A stretch of DNA of 41,120 bases, taken from assembly GCF_004519545.1 (NCBI RefSeq), contig NZ_SDKM01000041.1:1-41120 (forward strand), written 5' to 3'. The notes below the pieces were generated by a model. The model ran no database searches. It was given only the letters and a program-made list of their open reading frames with translations, and was not told the DNA's origin. Below are positions 16,376 to 24,223 of the stretch, piece by piece; position 1 is the first letter of the stretch, and each line of letters opens with the position of its first letter. The position numbers and the translations under genes were made by a program. Source of the stretch: Nocardioides guangzhouensis. GTDB lineage: Bacteria; Actinomycetota; Actinomycetes; Propionibacteriales; Nocardioidaceae.

Positions 16376-16764
16376 GGCCGTCGTTGCTGGGACCACTCGC
16401 CACTGCAACCAGGCAACCGGGTGGGCCAGCGGCGGGTACTGCCGCCGCGTGGGACCGGGATCGCCGTGGTATCGACCGCGTTGACGGCGCCAGGGCGCCG
16501 CAGGACTCTGAACCGGTAGGCAACAGGGCGCTCGCCCGCTGACGGTGGACAGCTCGGAGACTGGGGCGGGAGGCGGATCGAGACGTCCCCCCGGGGCCAC
16601 CTCTTGCGAGAGCGCGCGGAGGACGACTCGCCGCAGACCCCGGTGAACCCTGTGACTGCGCTGGCCACGCAGTCGCGACGGTCCGTTCGGCGCCCCCCGG
16701 AGGCGGCCCAGCCTGGCGTCGACACGAAGGAACACGAAGGAGAGAAGTCAAAGGAGAATTCGAC
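16376..16764. other. Gene-free interval before the secreted protein gene
   Basis: These 389 bases hold no convincing gene. A hairpin GCGGCGG / CCGCCGC at 16429-16448 could terminate the upstream regulator transcript. A second, GACTGCG / CGCAGTC with a 7-base loop, starts near 16652. The stretch just before the next ATG is purine-rich with two AAGGAG-like sites. A long structured 5' leader is possible, but it matches no riboswitch class I know. Confidence 0.4.
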
Positions 16765-17346
16765 ATGACGAACAAGGTGCGCGGAACGTCACTCCGCGGC
16801 GCGAGGGTGCTCCTGGCCATTGCCCTCGCATCGACGATGCTCATAGGTGGGAGTGCTGCCTTGGCGGGCGGGGACAGGAAACCTGTCTTCGTCTCCGGTA
16901 ACAGCACGGCTTCTGACTGCGGACTCCCAGGGTCGGACTTCGCGCTCGCGTTGACCGGAGACCTCGTGGGCTGCTGGAGCGGCTTCGTCCAGAGCTACAA
17001 GTGCACAGAGCTCGACGACTACGACCTGTACTTCGAGAAGGGTCGCGAGGTCTTCGCCGGCAAGCTCCGGGGGGAGCGAGGCAGGTTCCGGACGAGATAC
17101 ACGTTCGAAGGGGCCTATGCCAAGGGCTTCTGCCGGTCCTCTGACCCTGCCCTGGAGGTGGGTGGAGGCTGCAGTCACAAGATCATCGGCGTGAGCGGTG
17201 TCTTGGCGGACGCCCACGGGTTGGTCAAGTTCATCGATGTGATTGCCGGCGTGAAGGGCAATCCGACGACCGGGGAGTTCCAGGCAGGCAGCGGAGGAAA
17301 CAACTTCCTCTACTACGGCCGTATCGATCTCGATCACGACGGCTGA
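16765..17346 (+). CDS. Secreted protein of unknown function (193 aa)
   Basis: Not firmly recognised. A signal peptide (basic MTNKVRGTSLRGARV, then LLAIALASTMLIGGSAALAG) gives a mature protein of about 160 residues with five Cys (SDCGLPG, GCWSG, YKCTE, FCRSS, GGCSH). The pattern GRFRTRYTFEGAY, then CSHKIIGVSGVLADAHGLVK and a final YYGRIDLD, resembles beta-barrels of the allene oxide cyclase/dirigent type, but this is a weak impression. Synonymous codons ATT, ATA, TCA, AGT, GCA and TTG are more frequent than in neighbouring genes, suggesting transfer or low expression. AAAGGAG lies 9 bases before the ATG. It stands alone. Confidence 0.7.
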   Translation: MTNKVRGTSLRGARVLLAIALASTMLIGGSAALAGGDRKPVFVSGNSTASDCGLPGSDFALALTGDLVGCWSGFVQSYKCTELDDYDLYFEKGREVFAGKLRGERGRFRTRYTFEGAYAKGFCRSSDPALEVGGGCSHKIIGVSGVLADAHGLVKFIDVIAGVKGNPTTGEFQAGSGGNNFLYYGRIDLDHDG

Positions 17347-17461
17347 TCAGCACTGGTTCGCACGTGGTCCCCGGTGGTGACGCTGCGGACCACATGCGGA
17401 GCGTGCGTCGCTCCGTGAGTACTTCTCAGCAGCCGAGGGGGATAGCCCTACGCTTGCCCAC
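17347..17461. promoter_or_regulatory. glnA2 promoter region
   Basis: TACGCT at 17449-17454 ends 7 bases before the glnA2 ATG (17462), and no Shine-Dalgarno site is present, so the transcript is probably leaderless. Further upstream GTGGTCC (17364-17370) and GGACCAC (17387-17393) form a perfect inverted repeat with a 16-base spacer, a candidate operator or the terminator of the preceding gene. Confidence 0.45.
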
Positions 17462-18802
17462 ATGGGTAAGCAGGAAGACTTCGTGCTGCGCGCGCTCGAG
17501 GAGCGCGACGTCCGCTTCGTCCGGCTCTGGTTCACCGACGTGCTGGGCTTCCTCAAGTCGGTGGCGGTGGCGCCCGCCGAGCTCGAGGGCGCGTTCAGCG
17601 AGGGCATCGGCTTCGACGGCTCGGCGATCGAGGGCTTCGCCCGCGTCTACGAGGCCGACATGCTCGCGAAGCCCGACCCGTCGACGTTCCAGATCCTGCC
17701 GTGGCGCAGCGGCGACGGCCCGTCCACCGCGCGCATGTTCTGCGACATCGTGATGCCCGACGGCAGCCCGTCGTACGCCGACCCGCGCTACGTACTCAAG
17801 CGGACCCTCGGCCGGGCCGCCGAGATGGGCTTCACCTTCTACACCCACCCCGAGATCGAGTTCTACCTCTTCAAGGACACCCCGCAGCCCGGCGCCGAGC
17901 CGGTCCCGGTCGACCGCAGCGGCTACTTCGACCACACCGCCCAGTCGATGGGCGCCGACTTCCGCCGCGAGGCGATCACGATGCTCGAGTCGATGGGCAT
18001 CTCGGTCGAGTTCAGCCACCACGAGGGCGGACCGGGCCAGCAGGAGATCGACCTGCGGTACGCCGATGCGCTGAGCACGGCCGACAACATCATGACCTTC
18101 CGCACCGTGATCCGGGAGGTGGCGCTGAGCCAGGACATCTGGGCGACGTTCATGCCCAAGCCGTTCACCGGCCACCCCGGCTCCGGCATGCACACCCACG
18201 TCTCGCTGTTCGAGGGTGACCGCAACGCGTTCTTCGAGGCCGGTGCGGAGTACCAGCTCTCCAAGACCGGCCGCCAGTTCATCGCCGGCGTGCTCACCCA
18301 CGCCGCGGAGATCACCTGCATCACCAACCAGTGGGTGAACTCCTACAAGCGGCTGATCGGCGGCGGCGAGGCACCGTCGTACATCTGCTGGGGTCACAAC
18401 AACCGCTCCGCGATGGTGCGGGTGCCGATGTACAAGCCGAACAAGGGCCAGTCCACCCGCATCGAGCTGCGCACCATCGACGCGGCCTGCAACCCCTACC
18501 TCGCGTTCGCGGTCACGCTGGCCGCCGGGCTCAAGGGCATCGAGGAGGGCTACGACCTCCCGCGAGAGGCCGAGGACGACGTGTGGTCGCTGACCGAGCG
18601 CGAGCGCAAGAGCCTCGGCATCCAGCCGCTGCCGAAGAGCCTCTACGACGCGATCGGGATCGCCGAGAGCTCCGAGCTGCTCGCCGAGACGCTCGGCGAG
18701 CACGTCTTCGACTTCTTCCTGCGCAACAAGCGCTCGGAGTGGGACGACTACCGCGGCCAGGTCTCCGTGCACGAGCGGGACCTGATGCTGCCGGTCATCT
18801 GA
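17462..18802 (+). CDS. glnA2: Glutamine synthetase, GlnA2 type
   Basis: ATP-dependent glutamine synthetase family protein of 446 residues, the same length as mycobacterial GlnA2. Visible motifs: FTDVLGFLKSVAV, GIGFDGSAIEGFA, the beta-grasp and catalytic segments FYTHPEIEFYLF and GGPGQQEIDLRYADAL, MHTHVSLFEGDRNAFF, NNRSAMVRVPMYKPN and NPYLAFAVTLAAG. The C-terminus (LPKSLYDAIGIAESSELLAE, then GEHVFDFFLRNKRSEW) follows the GlnA2 pattern and lacks the Tyr adenylylation segment of GlnA1. In some actinobacteria GlnA2-like proteins act on polyamines rather than ammonia, so GS activity is likely but unproven. It leads a three-gene operon with a glutamine amidotransferase and glnE. Confidence 0.92.
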   Translation: MGKQEDFVLRALEERDVRFVRLWFTDVLGFLKSVAVAPAELEGAFSEGIGFDGSAIEGFARVYEADMLAKPDPSTFQILPWRSGDGPSTARMFCDIVMPDGSPSYADPRYVLKRTLGRAAEMGFTFYTHPEIEFYLFKDTPQPGAEPVPVDRSGYFDHTAQSMGADFRREAITMLESMGISVEFSHHEGGPGQQEIDLRYADALSTADNIMTFRTVIREVALSQDIWATFMPKPFTGHPGSGMHTHVSLFEGDRNAFFEAGAEYQLSKTGRQFIAGVLTHAAEITCITNQWVNSYKRLIGGGEAPSYICWGHNNRSAMVRVPMYKPNKGQSTRIELRTIDAACNPYLAFAVTLAAGLKGIEEGYDLPREAEDDVWSLTERERKSLGIQPLPKSLYDAIGIAESSELLAETLGEHVFDFFLRNKRSEWDDYRGQVSVHERDLMLPVI

Positions 18803-18812
18803 GGCCGTCGCC

Positions 18813-19526
18813 GTGACGTCCCCCGTCGTCCTGGTGGTCGAGCACGAGGCCGCCTGCCCGCCCGCGCACGTGGGCCGCTGGCTCGCCGACGCCGGCTGCG
18901 TGGTCGAGGTGTGCCGCCCGTACGCCGGCGACGCGCTGCCGGCCCTGGCGCCGTACGACGCGCTGCTGGTGCTCGGCGGGTCCGTCGGCGCCAACGACGA
19001 CCTCGACGCGCCCTGGCTGCCGCAGGTGCGGACGATGATCCGCGAGGCCGTCGACACGATGCTGCCCACGCTCGGCATCTGCCTGGGCCACCAGCTGATC
19101 GCGGTCGCCCTCGGCGGCACCGTCGAGAAGAACCCGCGCGGCCAGCAGGTCGGGCTGATCGAGCACGGCTGGCTGCCACCGGCCGCACAGGACCCGCTGC
19201 TGGCCGGCTCCGCCCTGCCCCGGCGCGGCGTCCAGTGGAACAGCGACGTCGTGACCGTGCTGCCCGACGGCGCCGCGCTGCTGGCCGCGACCCCCGAGCA
19301 GGAGCCGCAGGCGATCCGGTTCGCGGCCACGGTCTGGGGGGTGCAGAGCCATCCCGAGGTCGACGTCACCGTGCTCCAGTCGTGGGCGGACGGCGATCGC
19401 GACGACCACCTGGAGAAGGGCATCGACCAGGCGGCGGTGCTGGCCGGGATCGAGGAGGCCGCCACCGAGCTCGAGGCGGCGTGGCAGCCCGTGGTCGCGC
19501 GGTTCGCGGCACTGGCCGCCCCATGA
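18813..19526 (+). CDS. Class I glutamine amidotransferase (GMP synthase-like glutaminase domain protein)
   Basis: A stand-alone glutamine amidotransferase of 237 residues. The catalytic triad is intact: Cys90 in GICLGHQLIA, His180 and Glu182 in GVQSHPEVD. YDALLVLGGSVGANDD forms the oxyanion-side loop. Such proteins hydrolyse glutamine or gamma-glutamyl compounds. Its place between glnA2 and glnE is striking: 10 bases after glnA2 and overlapping glnE by 4 bases (ATGA at 19523-19526). It may recycle gamma-glutamyl products of GlnA2; this is inference. The GTG start at 18813 fits MTSPVVLVVEHE. Confidence 0.88.
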   Translation: MTSPVVLVVEHEAACPPAHVGRWLADAGCVVEVCRPYAGDALPALAPYDALLVLGGSVGANDDLDAPWLPQVRTMIREAVDTMLPTLGICLGHQLIAVALGGTVEKNPRGQQVGLIEHGWLPPAAQDPLLAGSALPRRGVQWNSDVVTVLPDGAALLAATPEQEPQAIRFAATVWGVQSHPEVDVTVLQSWADGDRDDHLEKGIDQAAVLAGIEEAATELEAAWQPVVARFAALAAP

Positions 19527-22519
19527 GCGCTCCCGGGCAGGAGGACGGCGAGCGGCCCACCAAGGGCGGGCTGCTGCGCGCCGGCTTCCGCAACGCGGAG
19601 CACGCGCGCGCCGAGCTCGACGGCCTGGGGGAGGCGGGCTTCGCGCTGCTGCCGATCCTGGGCCGCGCGGCCGACCCCGACCTGGCCCTCGACGGGCTGG
19701 TCCGGCTGGTCGAGCGGCTCGGCGACGACGGTCCGGGGATGCTGGCCGCGCTCGCCGACGACGAGGGCACGGCGATGCGGCTGCTCTGCGTGCTCGGCGC
19801 GTCCACCGCGCTGGCCGACCACCTGCACCGGCACCCGGAGCACTGGCGGGAGCTCACCGACCCGACGCTCGGCTCGACCCGCCCCGCGGCGTACGCCGTC
19901 CGGGATACCTTGCTGCGGGCCGTCGGCGCCGACCCGGCCGACCCCGCCCCGGCCTCGACCCTCCCGGACCGCGAGGCGGTGGACGCGCTGCGCGTGGAGT
20001 ACCGCCGGATCCTGCTCCGGATGGCGTCCCGCGACCTGACCCACCACGTCGGCGTCGACGACATCGCCGCGGAGCTCGCCGACCTCGCCGCCGGCACCCT
20101 CGAGGGTGCGCTCGCGATCGCCCGGACCCGGGTCGGGGAGGCCGCCGACAGTGCCCGGCTGGCGGTGGTCGCGATGGGCAAGTGCGGCGGGCACGAGCTC
20201 AACTACGTGTCCGACGTCGACGTGATCTTCGTGTTCGAACCTGCCGACGCCGCGCCCGAGAACGCCGCGATGCGGGCCGCCACCCAGCTCGCCTCGCACC
20301 TCATGCAGGTCTGCTCGGACAACACCGCCGAGGGCACGATCTGGCCGGTCGACGCGGCCCTGCGGCCCGAGGGGAAGTCCGGGCCGCTGGTGCGGACCCT
20401 GGCCAGCCACCGCGGCTACTACGAGCGCTGGGCCAGCACCTGGGAGTTCCAGGCGCTGCTCAAGGCCCGCCCGGTGGCCGGCGACCTCGACCTCGGCCGG
20501 GAGTACGTCGCCATGGTCGCGCCGATGGTGTGGTCGGCCGCCGAGCGCGACGGCTTCGTCGAGGACGTGCAGGCGATGCGGCGCCGGGTGCTCGAGCACA
20601 TCCCCGCCCAGGAGGCCGAGCGGCAGCTCAAGCTCGGCTCCGGAGGCCTGCGCGACGTCGAGTTCGCGGTGCAGCTGCTGCAGCTCGTGCACGGTCGCGC
20701 CGACGAGACGTTGCGGGTGCCGGCCACGCTCTCCGCCCTGACCGCGCTCACCGCCGGCGGCTACGTCGGGCGGGAGGACGGGCAGTCCATGCACGAGGCC
20801 TACGCGTTCCTGCGCCGGCTCGAGCACCGGATCCAGCTCTTCCAGCTGCGGCGCACCCACGTCGTGCCCGACGACGAGGACGCGATGCGCCGCCTCGGCC
20901 GGTCGCTGGGCTACACCAGGGAGCCCGCCGTCGATCTCGACAAGGAGTGGCGCCACCACCGGGTCGAGGTGCGCCGGCTGCACGAGAAGCTGTTCTACCG
21001 CCCGCTGCTCGCCGCCGTCGCCCGGATCCCCGGCGAAGGCGTGCGGCTCTCGCCCGAGGCCGCGATGCAGCGACTGTCGGCGCTCGGCTACCAGGACCCG
21101 GCGGCCGCGCTGCGTCACCTCGAGGCACTCACCGCCGGAGTGTCGCGGACCGCCGCCATCCAGCGCACCCTGCTGCCGGTCATGCTCGAGTGGTTCGCCG
21201 ACGCCCCCGACCCGGACGCGGGGCTGTTCGGGTTCCGGCGGATCAGCGACGCGCTCGGCTCCACCCACTGGTACCTCGCGATGCTGCGCGACGAGGGTGA
21301 GGTGGCCGAGCGGCTGGCGCGGGTGCTGGCCACCTCCCGCTACGCCACCGACCTGCTCCAGCGCGAGCCGCAGGGGGTGCGGGTGCTGGGCGGCGACCTC
21401 GCCCCGCTCTCGTCGGAGGCGCTCATGCTCGAGATGCTCTCGGCGGCCGGCCGCCAGGACACTCCGGAGGAGCGGGTGCGCGCGATCCGCGCCGTACGCC
21501 GCCGCGAGCTGCTGCGGATCGCGGTCGGCGAGCTGGTCGGCGAGCTCGAGGTGACCGCGGTCGGCGCCGGGCTCTCGAACCTCACCGACGCCACCCTCGA
21601 GGCCACGCTGTCGGTGGCCGGGGAGGCGGTCGCCGCCCAGCGCGGGCTGGACGCCGTCCCCACGGCGATCGCGGTCGTCGCGATGGGCCGGTACGGCGGC
21701 TTCGAGCTGTCCTACGGCTCCGACGCCGACGTGATGTTCGTGCACGACCCGGTCGAGGGCGCGGAACCGCAGGTCGCCTCGACGTACGCCCATGCCGTGG
21801 CCAACGAGGTCCGCCGGCTGCTCGCGGCGCCGGGCTCCGACCCGCCGCTCGAGGTCGACGCCGACCTGCGGCCCGAGGGCAAGCAGGGCCCCTTGGTGCG
21901 CACCATCGACTCCTACGCGGCGTACTACGCGAAGTGGTCCGCGGCGTGGGAGTTCCAGGCGCTGCTGCGGGCCGACGCGGTGGTCGGCGACGAGGACCTG
22001 CGCCGGCGGTTCACCGAGCTGATCGACCCGCTGCGGTTCCCGGAGAAGGGGATCTCCGAGGACGACGTCATCGAGGTCCGGAGGATCAAGGCCCGGGTCG
22101 ACGAGGAGCGACTGCCCCGCGGTGCGGACCCGCACCTGCACCTCAAGCTCGGCCGCGGCGGCCTCGCCGACATCGAGTGGACGATCCAGCTGCTGCAGAT
22201 GCGGCACGCCGGCCGGCACCCGCAGCTGCGCACCCCCCGCACCCTCGACGCGCTGAAGGGCGCTCTCGACGCCGGGCTGCTGGCGCCCGACGACGCGCAG
22301 GTCCTGGCCCAGGCGTGGCGGTCGGTGAGCGCCGTACGCAACGCCGCCACGCTGGTCCGCGGCAAGCCGGCCGACCAGCTGCCCCGCGACGTCCGGGAGC
22401 GGGCCGCGGTGGCGGTGGTGCTGGGCTACCGGCCGGGGGAGACCGACGCGATGGTCAACGACTACCTGCGCACCACCCGGCGGGCGCGGGCGGTGGTGGA
22501 CCGGGTGTTCTGGGACTGA
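19523..22519 (+). CDS. glnE: Bifunctional glutamine synthetase adenylyltransferase/adenylyl-removing enzyme
   Basis: Controls glutamine synthetase by reversible adenylylation. The 998-residue protein carries two nucleotidyltransferase domains: GKCGGHELNYVSDVDVIFVF (about residue 218) for deadenylylation and GRYGGFELSYGSDADVMFVH (about residue 721) for adenylylation. Each is followed by a helical domain with LKLGSGGLRDVEFAVQLLQL or LKLGRGGLADIEWTIQLLQM. Length and duplication match actinobacterial GlnE. Although it follows glnA2, its known target in relatives is GlnA1, which is not in this window. The ATG at 19523 overlaps the stop of the amidotransferase gene, so translation is coupled. Confidence 0.95.
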   Translation: MSAPGQEDGERPTKGGLLRAGFRNAEHARAELDGLGEAGFALLPILGRAADPDLALDGLVRLVERLGDDGPGMLAALADDEGTAMRLLCVLGASTALADHLHRHPEHWRELTDPTLGSTRPAAYAVRDTLLRAVGADPADPAPASTLPDREAVDALRVEYRRILLRMASRDLTHHVGVDDIAAELADLAAGTLEGALAIARTRVGEAADSARLAVVAMGKCGGHELNYVSDVDVIFVFEPADAAPENAAMRAATQLASHLMQVCSDNTAEGTIWPVDAALRPEGKSGPLVRTLASHRGYYERWASTWEFQALLKARPVAGDLDLGREYVAMVAPMVWSAAERDGFVEDVQAMRRRVLEHIPAQEAERQLKLGSGGLRDVEFAVQLLQLVHGRADETLRVPATLSALTALTAGGYVGREDGQSMHEAYAFLRRLEHRIQLFQLRRTHVVPDDEDAMRRLGRSLGYTREPAVDLDKEWRHHRVEVRRLHEKLFYRPLLAAVARIPGEGVRLSPEAAMQRLSALGYQDPAAALRHLEALTAGVSRTAAIQRTLLPVMLEWFADAPDPDAGLFGFRRISDALGSTHWYLAMLRDEGEVAERLARVLATSRYATDLLQREPQGVRVLGGDLAPLSSEALMLEMLSAAGRQDTPEERVRAIRAVRRRELLRIAVGELVGELEVTAVGAGLSNLTDATLEATLSVAGEAVAAQRGLDAVPTAIAVVAMGRYGGFELSYGSDADVMFVHDPVEGAEPQVASTYAHAVANEVRRLLAAPGSDPPLEVDADLRPEGKQGPLVRTIDSYAAYYAKWSAAWEFQALLRADAVVGDEDLRRRFTELIDPLRFPEKGISEDDVIEVRRIKARVDEERLPRGADPHLHLKLGRGGLADIEWTIQLLQMRHAGRHPQLRTPRTLDALKGALDAGLLAPDDAQVLAQAWRSVSAVRNAATLVRGKPADQLPRDVRERAAVAVVLGYRPGETDAMVNDYLRTTRRARAVVDRVFWD

Positions 22520-22553
22520 CAGGGTGGGAGCCCGACCCGACGAGAGGACCGTG

Positions 22554-23336
22554 ATGGCCGACTCCACCACCGCCGCCAAGGGCACCGAGCTTCTCCGCCT
22601 GCACCAGGACCCGACGCTGTTGACCATGGTGAACGTCTGGGACGCGATCACGGCCAGGGTGGTGGCCGGCGTCGAGGGGACGAAGGCCCTGGCCACTGCG
22701 AGCCACTCGATCGCGGCGGCGTACGGCTATCCCGACGGCGAGAACATCCCGGTCGACCTGATGCTGGACGCGGTGAGGCGGGTCGTCGAGGCCACCGACC
22801 TGCCGGTCACCGCCGACCTCGAGGGCGGCTACGGCGACGCCGCCGAGACCGTGCGCCGGGCGATCGGCATCGGCGTGGTCGGCGCCAACATCGAGGACCA
22901 GATGAAGCCGCTGCCCGAGGCGGCCCGCCAGGTCGAGGCGATCATGAAGGCCGCCGAGTCCGAGGGAGTCGACTTCGTGCTCAACGCGCGCACGGACGCC
23001 TACCACCTCGGCCGCGACAAGGACCCGGCCGACAACCTGAAGGAGGCGGTCGAGCGCGGCAAGGCCTACCTCGACGCCGGCGCCCCGGTCGTGTTCGTCC
23101 CCGCGATCCTGAAGGAGGAGGGGGTCCAGACCCTGGTCGACGCCTACGGTCCGCAGCGGCTGACCATGATCGCGATCCCAGGCAACCCGTCGCTGGCCCG
23201 CCTCGAGGAGATCGGCGTCGCCCGGGTCTCCTTCGGTCCGCTCTCCCAGAACGTCGCCCTCACCGCCCTCCAGGAGCTGGTCGAGGAGGTGCACCGCGGC
23301 GGTGGGATCCCGCGCAGCACCCGCTTCCTCAACTGA
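22554..23336 (+). CDS. Isocitrate lyase/PEP mutase superfamily protein
   Basis: A 260-residue TIM-barrel enzyme of the PEP mutase/isocitrate lyase superfamily. VNVWDAITARVV, ATASHSIAAAYGYPDG, VTADLEGGYGD (metal-binding Asp), GANIEDQMKPL and FVLNARTDAY are visible. The Lys-Lys-Cys-Gly-His catalytic loop of isocitrate lyase is absent after IEDQ, so it is not an isocitrate lyase. It may be a 2-oxo acid decarboxylase, C-C lyase or phosphonate-type mutase. GAGAGGA precedes the ATG at 22554, which decides against a GTG further upstream. It lies 34 bases after glnE. Confidence 0.85.
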   Translation: MADSTTAAKGTELLRLHQDPTLLTMVNVWDAITARVVAGVEGTKALATASHSIAAAYGYPDGENIPVDLMLDAVRRVVEATDLPVTADLEGGYGDAAETVRRAIGIGVVGANIEDQMKPLPEAARQVEAIMKAAESEGVDFVLNARTDAYHLGRDKDPADNLKEAVERGKAYLDAGAPVVFVPAILKEEGVQTLVDAYGPQRLTMIAIPGNPSLARLEEIGVARVSFGPLSQNVALTALQELVEEVHRGGGIPRSTRFLN

Positions 23337-23369
23337 GGCCGGCACCGGCCTGCGTGACAGGATGACCCG

Positions 23370-24098
23370 GTGCCCCCGGGACCAGGATCCTCGCTGCGGT
23401 GGCCACGCGCGCTCGCGCTGGCCGCGGTCGCGACGACCACCGGCGTCGCGGCGCACGGGTACGCCGGCGGGCTGCTGCCCTCGGCCGCCGTCCAGGTGGT
23501 GGTCTTCGGCCTGTGCACGGTCGGTGTCGCGGCGCTGCTCGGCGGCCCGGCCTCCACGCTCCGGGTCGTCCTGCTCACCGTCGGCGGCCAGACCTTCATC
23601 CACGCGGCGCTGACCGTCACCGCCGGCCATCGCGGCGACCCCGTCGCCGCCACCCCGCCGGTTCGCCACGTCGAGCCGACGCTCCCGGCCGCCTCCGGGC
23701 GGCGCACCGGCTCCCTCCTCGACCAGTACGACGCGGCCCGGACCGCCGCCGGCGGCACCATCGACACCGAGCTGGTGCTCCCCGCCGGGCTCCGGCACCT
23801 GGTCGCCGACCTGGCCGGCGCGCACGCGCCGATGATGGCGGTGCACCTCACCGCCGCCGCCCTGGTCGGCCTCTGGCTGGCGGTCGGCGAGCACGCCCTC
23901 TGGACGCTGGTCGCGCTCGCCGCCGGGGCGGTCCTGCCGCGCGCCGCCCGGCTGCTGGCGATCGCCGTGACGCCGGCGGTCGGGTGCGCCGTACCCACGG
24001 TCGTGCCGGCGCTCCGGTGCCCCCAGCCGCCACCCCGGCTGGTCCACCTCGCGCGCGCCGTCGTACGCCGCGGCCCGCCGGTCCTCCTCGCCGCCTGA
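23370..24098 (+). CDS. Membrane protein of unknown function (242 aa)
   Basis: Not recognised. Predicted helices lie near residues 12-33, 38-58, 63-83 (GGPASTLRVVLLTVGGQTFI) and 150-190. Between them is a soluble stretch (about 85-145), rich in Pro/Thr/Arg, with a few His. The C-terminus is Pro/Arg-rich (PALRCPQPPPRLVHLARAVV). The GTG start is preceded by CAGGAT six bases upstream and by no ribosome binding site. The downstream PepSY-type gene suggests a shared envelope or metal-related function. Confidence 0.65.
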   Translation: MPPGPGSSLRWPRALALAAVATTTGVAAHGYAGGLLPSAAVQVVVFGLCTVGVAALLGGPASTLRVVLLTVGGQTFIHAALTVTAGHRGDPVAATPPVRHVEPTLPAASGRRTGSLLDQYDAARTAAGGTIDTELVLPAGLRHLVADLAGAHAPMMAVHLTAAALVGLWLAVGEHALWTLVALAAGAVLPRAARLLAIAVTPAVGCAVPTVVPALRCPQPPPRLVHLARAVVRRGPPVLLAA

Positions 24099-24117
24099 CC
24101 CCCGAGCCTGTCTCTGG

Positions 24118-24131
24118 CCGACCCGGGTCGG
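24118..24131. promoter_or_regulatory. 14 bp perfect palindrome upstream of PepSY gene
   Basis: CCGACCCGGGTCGG is a perfect palindrome 20 bases after the stop of the upstream membrane protein gene and about 90 bases before the PepSY start. It could be an operator. The rest of this 125-base gap is GC-rich and featureless apart from the GAGGAG ribosome binding site before 24224. Confidence 0.35.
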
Positions 24132-24223
24132 GCGCCCCCGCTTACCCGCGCGACCCGGCGCGGCGCCGTTGACGCGCGCCCGCGCCCGCTCGCGCTCCCC
24201 GGCGACCTCTCGAGGAGAGACCC

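Noticed and set aside
16174..16542. A plus-strand frame extending past the SufR-like regulator into the non-coding gap
   Set aside because: It overlaps the regulator in another frame and is Arg/Pro-rich with no ribosome site.
17426..22696. A 1,756-codon open frame on the minus strand opposite glnA2 to glnE
   Set aside because: It is a GC-bias shadow. The plus strand encodes three recognisable enzymes with catalytic motifs, while the minus product is low-complexity and matches no family.
22554..23336. Annotation as isocitrate lyase
   Set aside because: The Lys-Lys-Cys-Gly-His loop is missing after IEDQ, and the protein is far shorter than isocitrate lyase.
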